Source: Prolixibacteraceae bacterium UBA6029 (lineage in GTDB: Bacteria > Bacteroidota > Bacteroidia > Bacteroidales > Prolixibacteraceae). From it: a DNA stretch of 64,000 nucleotides. A program made the position numbers and the translations under genes. The notes beneath the pieces were generated by a model, which was given only the letters and a program-made list of their open reading frames with translations, did no database searches and had not been told where the DNA came from. Where the stretch lies: the NCBI GenBank assembly GCA_002429385.1, contig DIZL01000012.1:1-64000 (forward strand). The letters are read 5' to 3'. Position 1 is the first letter of the stretch. The number at the start of each line of letters is the position of its first letter. Positions 25,425 through 34,203 of this stretch are shown piece after piece.

Positions 25425-26735
25425 TCAAATCACCGTTACCCTCACCTTTTTGTTCTTCAGCCTGCTGTTATCGACCAGTTGGATCAGTGAGTTTACTTCC
25501 GAAGCTTGTACCGCCACAAAAGCACAATCGGTCTTGATCTCGATGGTTCCGATCTGGTCGTTGCTAAGCTTGCCTTGCTTCATGAAAAAGCCTGCAATAT
25601 CTCCTTTCGAGATTTTATCTTTTCTTCCGCCGGATACGAACAGGGTTTTCCAACCTGAAGCCGAAGGTACAGGCGCTTTCTGCATTTCTTCAACCTCTGC
25701 ACCCTCCACAAAATCCGGCAGAGCTTCATGCTTACCTTTGATGACATAGGCTGTACCATCATTGAACATACGGGCAGTGCGTCCGTTGCGGTGAGTGAAT
25801 TCATGTGCCCTTTGCGGAAGCTGAAAATGAATGATGAATTTAATCTCAGGTATGTCAATTCCCCGTGCAGCAAGGTCGGTGGCCACAATCAACTGATGAG
25901 TGCCATTCCTGAACTTGATGAGCGCCCGTTCCCTGTCCTTCTGTTCCATTCCTCCATAAAAACAGCCATGCCCGATGTTTTTCCCATTCAGGAAATCACT
26001 CACATCCTGGATGGTATCCTTGAAATTGCAGAAGATAATACCCGGATGATTGCCAAGATGACAGAGCAGTTCAGCCAGCGTATCCAACTTATCGGGTGAG
26101 ACGGATAATATCGTTTTGATCTTTAGTTGTGAAGTCCCCTTATCCAGGTAATCGATGATCACCGGATTCTTCAGTCCCACAAACTTCGGAATTTCAACTT
26201 CCTGGGTGGCCGAAGTGAGTATCTTCTTCTGAACCTTGGGTAATAAGGCCAGTATTTCCTTCATTTCGGTTTCAAATCCAATCTCCAGTGACTTGTCAAA
26301 TTCATCCAGCACAAGGGTGGCGATAAATTCCGAAGAAAAGTTCTCCCTTCTCAAATGATCGGCAATCCTCCCGGGAGTTCCAATCAAAATGGCCGGACGA
26401 TGTTTGATCTCCGTTTTGTCCTTCGAACCAGCCCTTCCGCCATACACCGCGTTGGTTTTATACCCCGTCCCCATTTCACGGATCACCTGCTCAATCTGAA
26501 TAGCCAGTTCCCTCGAAGGGACGATGATAAGCAACTGCACTCCAGGACAGGTGATATCCAGCTCTGATATGAGGGGCAAGAGGAAGGCCAGCGTTTTACC
26601 GGTTCCTGTTGGTGACAGCAATACAATTTCAGGACTGGCGAGTATAGCCTCCTGAGCCTCTTCCTGCATGGCATTGAGTTTCTCAATGCTCATCTTTTCA
26701 AGTATATTCGTTTGATTCTTAATCGGACTTGTCAT
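25425..26735 (-). CDS. DEAD-box RNA helicase, DbpA-like
   Basis: This is an ATP-dependent RNA helicase of 436 residues. Motif I is SPTGTGKT. Motif II is DEFD in place of DEAD, a variant seen in some Bacteroidota homologues. Motif III is SAT and motif VI is HRNGRTAR. The C-terminal ~75 residues (KISKGDIAGFFMKQGKLSNDQIGTIEI is broken as SKGDIAGFF..QIGTIEI) match the DbpA RNA-binding fold that targets 23S rRNA hairpin 92. It probably acts in 50S assembly. Confidence 0.9.
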   Translation of the reverse strand: MTSPIKNQTNILEKMSIEKLNAMQEEAQEAILASPEIVLLSPTGTGKTLAFLLPLISELDITCPGVQLLIIVPSRELAIQIEQVIREMGTGYKTNAVYGGRAGSKDKTEIKHRPAILIGTPGRIADHLRRENFSSEFIATLVLDEFDKSLEIGFETEMKEILALLPKVQKKILTSATQEVEIPKFVGLKNPVIIDYLDKGTSQLKIKTILSVSPDKLDTLAELLCHLGNHPGIIFCNFKDTIQDVSDFLNGKNIGHGCFYGGMEQKDRERALIKFRNGTHQLIVATDLAARGIDIPEIKFIIHFQLPQRAHEFTHRNGRTARMFNDGTAYVIKGKHEALPDFVEGAEVEEMQKAPVPSASGWKTLFVSGGRKDKISKGDIAGFFMKQGKLSNDQIGTIEIKTDCAFVAVQASEVNSLIQLVDNSRLKNKKVRVTVI

Positions 26736-26767
26736 CCGGCAAAGGTACAGTTAATTAAACTGAATAG

Positions 26768-27010
26768 TTAGAACATAATGGTCAGCAAATATCCCACCCC
26801 TGCAGCACCAATGACCACCCCTGCACTATTTACTTTTTTAAAGCTGAAAATGACTGCAAGGCTCAATACGCCTATGAATATCATTCTCCAATCGGTAATA
26901 TTCTCTTTGCCCTTGGTGTAGCATACGACAAAAATAATCGTCACAGAGGCCACATTTACAGCATCCAGGAAGGAGGAGAACAGGATGGAGTTTCGCATCT
27001 TACGGACCAA
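26768..27010 (-). pseudogene. C-terminal remnant of chromate transporter ChrA
   Basis: The 80-residue frame contains FLDAVNVASVTIIFVV and a final hydrophobic helix ending in KKVNSAGVVIGAAG. This matches the C-terminal end of ChrA half-domains (FLDGVNVA..VNS). A full half-domain is ~180 residues and the rest is missing. The frame runs into stops just upstream, next to a 12-base direct repeat at 27003-27014. No function is expected. Confidence 0.7.
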
Positions 27011-27421
27011 TTGGAAGTTTGGAGCGCTCGACGTATACTTTTTGTATACTCAAAACTACAGCCGGATACGGTACGAGTATTGCCGGAACAAAAGGTGTGC
27101 CACAGCTTGCTCAGCAGATTTCAAACAGAATTTAAGGCTTGTTTACAGTGAATTTCGGCGGATAAACCGGAAGGGGCTTTTAATGCGTTCGAATTTTCGG
27201 GTAAGGATCATCCGGGCGTCCCGGGATAATCCATTGATACATCCCTTGCGTTTAGTGCAGGAACCATTCGTCCAAATAGAGGTGAGGGTAACAGGCGATT
27301 CGGTAGACTGGAATTCATACATCAGGGTATTTCTGATTACATCACATTCCATGATTACCTCTTCACTGTTCTGTTCGTATCGGACAATCAGCCCTGTGGG
27401 ATTATCGATCGGACCAATTGG
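27003..27421. repeat. 12-base direct repeats flanking 395 bases
   Basis: CGGACCAATTGG occurs at 27003-27014 and again at 27410-27421. The two copies border a 395-base segment that separates two gene remnants. The segment has no obvious terminal inverted repeats. It looks like a target duplication or a recombination scar. Confidence 0.7.
27143..27352 (-). pseudogene. Orphan frame inside the flanked segment
   Basis: The minus-strand frame reads through from about 27406 (GPIDNPTGLIVRYEQNSEEV) into MECDVIRNTLMYEF..SPVTLTSIW and ends at 27143. It has the amino-acid composition of real protein, but I do not recognise a family. No good start exists. It is probably a fragment of a lost gene. Confidence 0.35.
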
Positions 27422-27881
27422 CTCCGGGATTTTCCTTGTTTTGCATATTCTTCACTCCATACAGAATAGTAACCTTTGATAAATCGACCCCCATGCCCCT
27501 GAGGGCATTGTAACTCAGCTTATCCATCATCGCGCTTCCTTCAAATTTCCCCTTCGGCACGGTAACGCCTGCGAAGTCACTCTTTGGCAGGTTGCTCCCG
27601 CTGAAGTTCGTCAGCAACTGTCGCTCCGGCGAGGGGGAGAGGTTGACGACTTCCTGTACCGTTTGCTCATTGTCGCCGATGTTGTCAATGGTCATCTTAA
27701 AAGCCGGTTCATCGTCCTCGGATTGGAAGCTTTCTGAAAAATAGTTAAGGTCAACGCACAGAATTTCCGCCAGTTTAAAGAATACTGCCGCTGTCGGATT
27801 CGGAATTGTAAAATACAAATGGAGATGAGTGTGGAATTTGAGCTGAAAGGTTCGTAATAAATGATAATTTTGGTCGTTCAA
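27402..27881 (-). pseudogene. Truncated XRE regulator with pentapeptide repeats
   Basis: The readable part contains the end of a helix-turn-helix (NPTAAVFFKLAEILCVDLNYF), then an acidic linker and a pentapeptide-like tail (NFSGSNLPKSDFAGVTVPKGKF). Bacteroidota encode XRE regulators of this layout. The first two helices of the DNA-binding domain are replaced by an unrelated frame, and the C-terminus runs into the direct repeat at 27410. It is probably a decayed gene. Confidence 0.6.
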
Positions 27882-27934
27882 AATGCTTCAAGGAAAAAGT
27901 TGGTTGATCGGGTAAATAAATTGAGGGAATTGGT

Positions 27935-30900
27935 GTGAAAAAACAGATGACTCTAATATACAGGCATGCAGCGATTCTACTACTCTGTCTTGCCTTCTCA
28001 CTGAATGTTCCCGCTGTAAAATTTTATAGCGTTAACTCCTTGTTTGGCATCTCCTCCAGGGTAACCAACTCGATTTGTGAAGACAACAATGGCTTTATCT
28101 GGGCATCTTCAAAAACCGGTATTTTACGATTGACTGATACTGACTACCGCATTTATCAACTTCCTTATGAAACAGCCGGCGCAATAGTCGTTAAGTTGAT
28201 TTACGAACACTCCAGACTGATCGCCTATACCAATAATGGCCAGATATTTATATATAATTCTGTTTACGACCGGTTCGACCTGTTGATTGGGTTAAACAAG
28301 ATGAAGAATAGTGAAAACTTCGACGTTTATAACTTATTAATTGATCGTTCAGGCGATTACTGGATCGCATTAAACAACGGATTGTATAAATACCATTCAG
28401 GTAAACTGACCTTAATCGATGAAGCTTTGCAGGAAAGATATTCAATTGCCTGGCTTAATGATCAGTATTTAATCATTACAAAACCTACAGGCATATGGTC
28501 TTTGGATATCCAAACCATGGAAAGCAAATGTCTGTACGAAAACAAAAGCATAAGTTCATTTTTGGTTTCAAGCTTATATCTCGATAAAATCCAAAATAAA
28601 CTTTGGATCGGGACCTTATCGAATGGTTTGTTTTGCTTTAATTTTGGTTCAGCCACATTAAACCACATACTTCAATCCTCCTTTCCCAGGCAACCCATTC
28701 TGGCCATCGAAGAAAATTCAGAATCGACGATTTTGGTTGGCATTGATGGTCAGGGTGTTTGGGAGCTGAATAAGCAGGACTACAAGGTATTGAATGTCTA
28801 CAAAGAAAATGCTGATGATCCGTATTCCTTACGTGGAAACGGTGTTTATGATATTTTTTACGACCATCATGAGCGGGTTTGGATTTGTACAATCAGTGGC
28901 GGGGTATCGTTTTATGAACTGGCTTCACCGCTTGTAAATCAAATTGTTCACCGCACAAATGACGCTAATTCGTTGGTAAATAATGATGTAAATGGCATAG
29001 TCGAAGATCATGATGGTAAAATCTGGTTCGCCACAAACAATGGGATAAGTTGTTGGGATGTCGCATCAAACAAATGGAAAAACTTCTATTTCAATAAGCT
29101 CGAACAGGCGCAGGTATTTCTTACGCTCTGTGAAGATGACAAGGGCAGGATTTGGGCTGGCAGTTATTCTTCAGGGATATATGTTCTCGACGAAAAGACC
29201 GGACGGGAACTGGCGCATTATTCAAAGGATCAAAAGGATTTGTTATCTGTCAGCAATTTCGTCTTTGATATTTTTAAAGATAGCCAGGGAGATTTGTGGA
29301 TAGGAGGCGTCAATGGGAAATTTGAGTGTTATCAGTCTAAGGAAGACAAGTTTAGAATCTATACCGAAGAACCTATAAGCTCGTTTGCTGAGTTAATGCC
29401 CAATCAAATCCTTTTGGGATGCAGCTATGGCATTAAGTTATTGAACAAGCAAACAGGTGAAATTAAGAATTTTCTGACGGGTTATGAAGTTCAGAATATG
29501 CTTGTTTTAGGCGACATCGTTTGGGTTTCTACAAGTGGAGAAGGCTTATTGGAGTATAATTTCAAAAATGGAGAGCTTAAAAAGTATACCACGCAAGAAG
29601 GATTACCTTCAAACTTCATCAACAGTATTATTTATGCCGATAATAGCTTGTGGGTTGGAACCGAAAGCGGTTTGTGCCGTTTTAACCCCAGAGATAAAAC
29701 GGCGTTTACCTTTTCTTCCATCTATCCCCTGTCGGGTATTTCCTATAATAAAAGCGCACTATTTGGATTGAAGAATGGACAATTGGCCTGGGGAACCAAT
29801 AGTGGAGCCATTATTTTTGCACCCCAATCGATCAGGGAGGTTTCGTCGAAAGGGAAAATATTCTTTCAGGACCTGACCATATCCGGACGATCAATCCGGG
29901 AGATCCCATCATTTAAACTGAAAACGCCTGTTGATAGTTTACAAACCATTAACCTGAAATATTCGCAAAACACCATCAGTCTCGAATTGATTTCAATCGG
30001 GATGCAGTCTGGTTCAAAATATTCGTGGAAGCTGGAAGGGTTTGATAAAGACTGGACCTCTCCTTCTGGGAACAGGATTATTACCTATACCAATATTCCA
30101 AGCGGAGAATTTACATTAAAAATCAAGTTGTATGACAGTTCAATATCGAATGTGATAGCTGAACGTTCAATTGCAATTAAGCTTATTCCTCCATTTTGGA
30201 GAACTGGCTGGTTCTGGATGCTCATTATTATAGTTATTTCCAGCGTCATCTTCCTTTATTTTCTTTACTACATTAACCGACTGAAGCAGGAACATACTGA
30301 AGAAAAGGTGCGTTTTTTTACCAATACGGCTCACGATATCCGAACTTCGCTGACTTTGATTAAAGCTCCGGTCGAGGAATTAAGAAATGAAAAAAACTTA
30401 AGCGAATCGGGAAAATACTATTTAAATCTTGCCATCGATCAGGCAAGACAACTTACCTCGGTAGTAACTCAATTAATGGATTTCCAGAAGGTTGATATAG
30501 GTAAGGAACATCTTATGCTGTCAATGACAGATATTGTAAAACTTGTCTCGACCCGCAAGGTCCTGCTGGCTTCGTATGCCAAAAGCAGAAACATCGGACT
30601 TGAGTTTATTACTGATCGGGAAAGTTATATCACGGCGGTTGATGAGCCGAAAACGGAAAAAATCATCGATAACCTGATTTCAAATGCCATCAAATATTCT
30701 CCTGAAAATAGTCAAATACAGATAGATCTCAAATGCGACAATAAAAAATGGGTACTTCAGGTGAACGACAATGGGATTGGCATAAGCCGAAGGGCACAAC
30801 GACAGTTGTTTAAGGAATTTTACCGGGGCGATAACGCGATCAATTCAAAAGTTGTCGGTTCAGGAATAGGGCTTTTACTGGTCAAAAATTATGTAGTCCT

Positions 30901-31834
30901 GCATGGAGGTAACATTAGTTGCAGCAGCCAGGAAAATGTTGGATCAGTATTTCAGGTTGTAATACCCTTTAAATCGATTTCGAGGGAGTCTCATACAGCA
31001 ATTGTTAATTCTGATTTACCAGCAACTTCCAGTTCTGTTACGGACATTTCTCCGTCTATGGATCCCGGGTACCCGGGATCAAAAGAGATGAAAGTATTAA
31101 TTGTTGAGGATAATGACGAATTGCTTAATTTCATGAAGAGTATACTCAGTGCTGATTTTAAGGTATATACTGCCGTTGATGGAGTTAAAGCCTGGGAGTT
31201 TATTTCGAAACATGTACCTGATCTGGTTGTCTCCGACATTATGATGCCTAACAGGAATGGTTTTGAATTGTGCCGGATCATGAAATCGACTTACGAAACT
31301 TCACACATACCGATTATTTTACTCACAGCCCTGTCGGAGAAAACAGATCAGTTGCATGGGCTGGGGTTGGGGGCAGATGATTATTTAACCAAACCTTTCA
31401 ATATGAATCTCTTGATTCAGCGGATCAAGTCGATCATTCGCAATCGGGAGGCGGTCAGGGAAAAGGCCATGAAGCTGATCAAAGTCGAATCAACAGGTAA
31501 TATTCTGTCAAACGATCTCAACGACAAGTTCATAAAAAAGATGTTGGAAGTTGCAAAGGCCAATATCTCCAAGGTTGAATTCGGCAAAGATGAATTTGCA
31601 TCGGCAATGAATGTCAGTTCTTCACTGCTTTATAAAAAGATTAAATCCCTCACCGATCAATCGCCTACCGATTTCATCAAAACCGTCCGGCTCAACCATG
31701 CGGTGGAATTATTGCAATCGCGAAAATACACGGTTACCGAAGTCAGTGAACTTTGCGGTTTTGCCAGTGTAGGCTATTTCAGCACCGTTTTCAGGAAACA
31801 TTTTGGGAAATCACCTTCCGAAATATCAGAGTGA
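27935..31834 (+). CDS. Hybrid two-component system sensor-regulator (HTCS)
   Basis: This single-chain glycan sensor and transcription factor has 1299 residues. A signal/TM helix is at ~10-28. Two seven-bladed Reg_prop propellers cover ~30-660 (repeats like GDLWIGGVNG). The Y_Y_Y domain is at ~670-735 and a TM helix at ~755-780. HisKA carries H800 (TAHDIRTSL). HATPase has DNLISNAIKYSP and DNGIGISRR. The receiver begins at ~1052 with phospho-acceptor D1101 (VSDIMMP), and an AraC HTH covers ~1200-1299. In this family the periplasmic propellers bind an oligosaccharide; xylo-oligosaccharide is inferred from the downstream genes. The start codon is GTG, with ATG 27947 as an alternative. Confidence 0.95.
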   Translation: MKKQMTLIYRHAAILLLCLAFSLNVPAVKFYSVNSLFGISSRVTNSICEDNNGFIWASSKTGILRLTDTDYRIYQLPYETAGAIVVKLIYEHSRLIAYTNNGQIFIYNSVYDRFDLLIGLNKMKNSENFDVYNLLIDRSGDYWIALNNGLYKYHSGKLTLIDEALQERYSIAWLNDQYLIITKPTGIWSLDIQTMESKCLYENKSISSFLVSSLYLDKIQNKLWIGTLSNGLFCFNFGSATLNHILQSSFPRQPILAIEENSESTILVGIDGQGVWELNKQDYKVLNVYKENADDPYSLRGNGVYDIFYDHHERVWICTISGGVSFYELASPLVNQIVHRTNDANSLVNNDVNGIVEDHDGKIWFATNNGISCWDVASNKWKNFYFNKLEQAQVFLTLCEDDKGRIWAGSYSSGIYVLDEKTGRELAHYSKDQKDLLSVSNFVFDIFKDSQGDLWIGGVNGKFECYQSKEDKFRIYTEEPISSFAELMPNQILLGCSYGIKLLNKQTGEIKNFLTGYEVQNMLVLGDIVWVSTSGEGLLEYNFKNGELKKYTTQEGLPSNFINSIIYADNSLWVGTESGLCRFNPRDKTAFTFSSIYPLSGISYNKSALFGLKNGQLAWGTNSGAIIFAPQSIREVSSKGKIFFQDLTISGRSIREIPSFKLKTPVDSLQTINLKYSQNTISLELISIGMQSGSKYSWKLEGFDKDWTSPSGNRIITYTNIPSGEFTLKIKLYDSSISNVIAERSIAIKLIPPFWRTGWFWMLIIIVISSVIFLYFLYYINRLKQEHTEEKVRFFTNTAHDIRTSLTLIKAPVEELRNEKNLSESGKYYLNLAIDQARQLTSVVTQLMDFQKVDIGKEHLMLSMTDIVKLVSTRKVLLASYAKSRNIGLEFITDRESYITAVDEPKTEKIIDNLISNAIKYSPENSQIQIDLKCDNKKWVLQVNDNGIGISRRAQRQLFKEFYRGDNAINSKVVGSGIGLLLVKNYVVLHGGNISCSSQENVGSVFQVVIPFKSISRESHTAIVNSDLPATSSSVTDISPSMDPGYPGSKEMKVLIVEDNDELLNFMKSILSADFKVYTAVDGVKAWEFISKHVPDLVVSDIMMPNRNGFELCRIMKSTYETSHIPIILLTALSEKTDQLHGLGLGADDYLTKPFNMNLLIQRIKSIIRNREAVREKAMKLIKVESTGNILSNDLNDKFIKKMLEVAKANISKVEFGKDEFASAMNVSSSLLYKKIKSLTDQSPTDFIKTVRLNHAVELLQSRKYTVTEVSELCGFASVGYFSTVFRKHFGKSPSEISE
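31061..31080. repeat. Perfect 20-bp palindrome inside the HTCS gene
   Basis: GATCCCGGGTACCCGGGATC is its own reverse complement. It encodes residues ~1043-1049 (DPGYPGS) in the linker between the kinase and receiver domains. Related palindromes lie inside two other genes of this locus (39373-39388 and 51840-51855). Confidence 0.9.
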
Positions 31835-32279
31835 GTTATAGGACCTGTTTTTAAAGAATGATATAATGAGTTTCTGACCAATTATTTTTTGTCCGACAGG
31901 AGTTGATCTTGCATAATTATTTACCCTCATTTGAACAAAAAACACGCTCCAAATTTTCCCGGAAACTAAATTACCAACATTGTGCTTCATTTTTGCCATA
32001 ATTGTGTTTCAAGTTGGGATAACGTTTAGGATTAAATACTGCTTCTGTATTGCTTAAATACTAAAATTTGATTTTCTGTATTTAAAAACACTAATAACAG
32101 TATTATTACACTAACGTTGAACTAAGTTAACAATCCTGTTTTTATCGTTTGTGTAGTCTTTTGCGTTTCAGCTTCAAATGGAGTTTATATCCAAAATTAA
32201 AAAGTGTATATCTAAAATCGAAAACCTAAGTGATACCAATTTACTACTTTTACTAAATATAACCCTAACAAAACAAACC
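31835..32279. other. Gap between HTCS and enzyme genes
   Basis: This is 445 bases of AT-rich DNA, the likely site of the inducible xylan-operon promoter and HTCS binding site. An in-frame ATG at 32178 extends the downstream gene by 34 residues that lack signal-peptide character. I see no clean TAnnTTTG box and no clear direct repeat that would mark an operator. Confidence 0.5.
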
Positions 32280-34196
32280 ATGAAACGAAACAGTCCATTT
32301 ACTTTTCTGTTCTTTACCCTACTGCTCTTTAGCCTGGTTTCTTATTCACAAAACTCAATAAAACAAGCGCCACAGGGATTCGATAATTTTCGCGACGGTA
32401 TTTTTCACGGAAGAATCGACACCGTTATTTACAACTCAACTACCGTTGGTACTAACCGTAAGACGTTGATATATACTCCTCCGGGTTATTCGAAGAAAAA
32501 AAAATACCCTGTACTTTACCTGTTGCATGGTATAGGAGGCGACGAAAAGGAGTGGCTTAAAGGAGGAAATCCGGAGGTCATTTTTGATAACCTGTATGCG
32601 GATGAGAAAGCAGAACCGATGATTGTTGTAATGCCCAACGGCCGTGCCATGAAAGATGACCGTGCAACCGGAAATATTATGGCTCCCGATAAGGTTCAGG
32701 CTTTCGCTGCATTCGAAAAGGATCTGCTAAACGATCTGATTCCATTTGTTGAAAAGACATATCCTGTGATAAAAGACCGGGAGCACCGTGCTATTGCCGG
32801 TTTATCGATGGGTGGAGGGCAATCGCTGAACTTCGGTTTAGGCAACCTCGATAAGTTTGCCTGGGTTGGTGGGTTCTCTTCAGCCCCAAATACCAAAAAA
32901 CCTGAAGAGCTGGTTCCCGATCCTGCAAAAGCAAAACAACAAATCAAACTGCTCTGGATTTCCGTTGGTGATAAAGACGGCTTGATGGGTTTCAGCCAAC
33001 GTACTCATGATTATTTGGTTACTCAACAGGTACCTCATATTTACGATGTAATCCCCGGTGGGGTTCATGATTTCAAAGTGTGGAAAGAAAGTTTATATCA
33101 ATACGCTCAATTGCTTTTTAAGCCGGTTAAAATTGCAATGCAACAATCCACATTAAAAGATGCTTTTGCCGGCAAGTTTTATATTGGAACTGCCCTGAAT
33201 GCATTTCAAATTTCAGGAAGGGATACGGCAGGTATCAATGTGGTAAAAGAACAATTCAGCGCCATCGTTCCGGAGAATTGCATGAAAAGCGGCCAGATTC
33301 AACCCAAAGAAGGTGAATTTAACTTCACATTGGCTGATCAGTTTGTTGATTTTGGAATTCAAAATAACAAGTTTATTACCGGTCACTGCTTGGTATGGCA
33401 TTCGCAGGCACCACGTTGGTTCTTCACCGACAGTGAGGGTAAAGATGTTTCCCGCGATGTTTTAATTGATCGGATGAAGAAGCATATATCTACAGTGGTT
33501 GGCCGGTACAAAGGAAGAATAAAGGGTTGGGATGTAGTCAATGAAGCCATTAATGATGATGGAAGCTACCGAAACAGTAAGTTCTATCAAATTGTGGGTG
33601 AAGATTTCATCAAACTGGCTTTCCAGTTTGCCCATGAGGCTGATCCCGATGCGGAACTCTATTACAACGATTATTCGGAAGCCATTCCTTCGAAAAGAAA
33701 TGGTATTGTTGCCCTGGTTAAAAAACTGCAGTCGCAGGGAGTGAAAATTGACGGGATTGGCATGCAGACCCATGTTGGGCTTGATTCACCCAGACTGGAA
33801 GATTATGAGGCCAGTATGGAGGCTTTTGCATCACTTGGCGTAAAAGTGATGGTTACCGAAATGGATATCAGTGTACTGCCTAATCCTGACCGGAATGTAA
33901 GTGCCGATATAGCCACCAGCTTTGCTTATAAGGAAAAACTAAATCCTTACGTCCAGGGTCTTCCCGATTCGGCCCGGGTAGCATTGGAAAAACGCTACCT
34001 TGATTTCTTCAGGCTTTACTTGAAACATGACAATTACGTTACCAGGGTAACTTTATGGGGTGTGAATGATGCGGTTTCGTGGAAAAATAACTTTCCTGTC
34101 AGAGGCCGGACAGATTATGCGTTGTTATTCGACCGAAACAATAAGCCCAAATCAATTGTGCCGCTTCTCATCGATTTGGCGTCAAAGTATAAATAA
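32280..34196 (+). CDS. Bimodular CE1 esterase - GH10 xylanase
   Basis: This exported enzyme combines de-esterification with xylan backbone cleavage. Signal peptide: FTFLFFTLLLFSLVSYS. The CE1 domain (~25-290) has LLHGIGGDEKEW and nucleophile S176 in GLSMGGG, with the histidine in GGVHDFKVW. The GH10 domain (~300-635) has acid/base E422 in WDVVNEAIND and nucleophile E527 in VTEMDIS. About 638 residues from ATG 32280. CE1 members remove ferulate or acetate from xylan. It is the first gene of the enzyme operon, seven bases before the next start. Confidence 0.93.
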   Translation: MKRNSPFTFLFFTLLLFSLVSYSQNSIKQAPQGFDNFRDGIFHGRIDTVIYNSTTVGTNRKTLIYTPPGYSKKKKYPVLYLLHGIGGDEKEWLKGGNPEVIFDNLYADEKAEPMIVVMPNGRAMKDDRATGNIMAPDKVQAFAAFEKDLLNDLIPFVEKTYPVIKDREHRAIAGLSMGGGQSLNFGLGNLDKFAWVGGFSSAPNTKKPEELVPDPAKAKQQIKLLWISVGDKDGLMGFSQRTHDYLVTQQVPHIYDVIPGGVHDFKVWKESLYQYAQLLFKPVKIAMQQSTLKDAFAGKFYIGTALNAFQISGRDTAGINVVKEQFSAIVPENCMKSGQIQPKEGEFNFTLADQFVDFGIQNNKFITGHCLVWHSQAPRWFFTDSEGKDVSRDVLIDRMKKHISTVVGRYKGRIKGWDVVNEAINDDGSYRNSKFYQIVGEDFIKLAFQFAHEADPDAELYYNDYSEAIPSKRNGIVALVKKLQSQGVKIDGIGMQTHVGLDSPRLEDYEASMEAFASLGVKVMVTEMDISVLPNPDRNVSADIATSFAYKEKLNPYVQGLPDSARVALEKRYLDFFRLYLKHDNYVTRVTLWGVNDAVSWKNNFPVRGRTDYALLFDRNNKPKSIVPLLIDLASKYK

Positions 34197-34203
34197 CAGG
34201 GCG

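Noticed and set aside
26985..27479. 164-codon plus-strand frame
   Set aside because: It runs antisense to recognisable gene remnants (chrA end and XRE/pentapeptide), which have family motifs on the minus strand.
27935..31834. Reading the HTCS as two separate genes
   Set aside because: The frame is continuous from propellers to AraC domain, with all kinase and receiver motifs in order.
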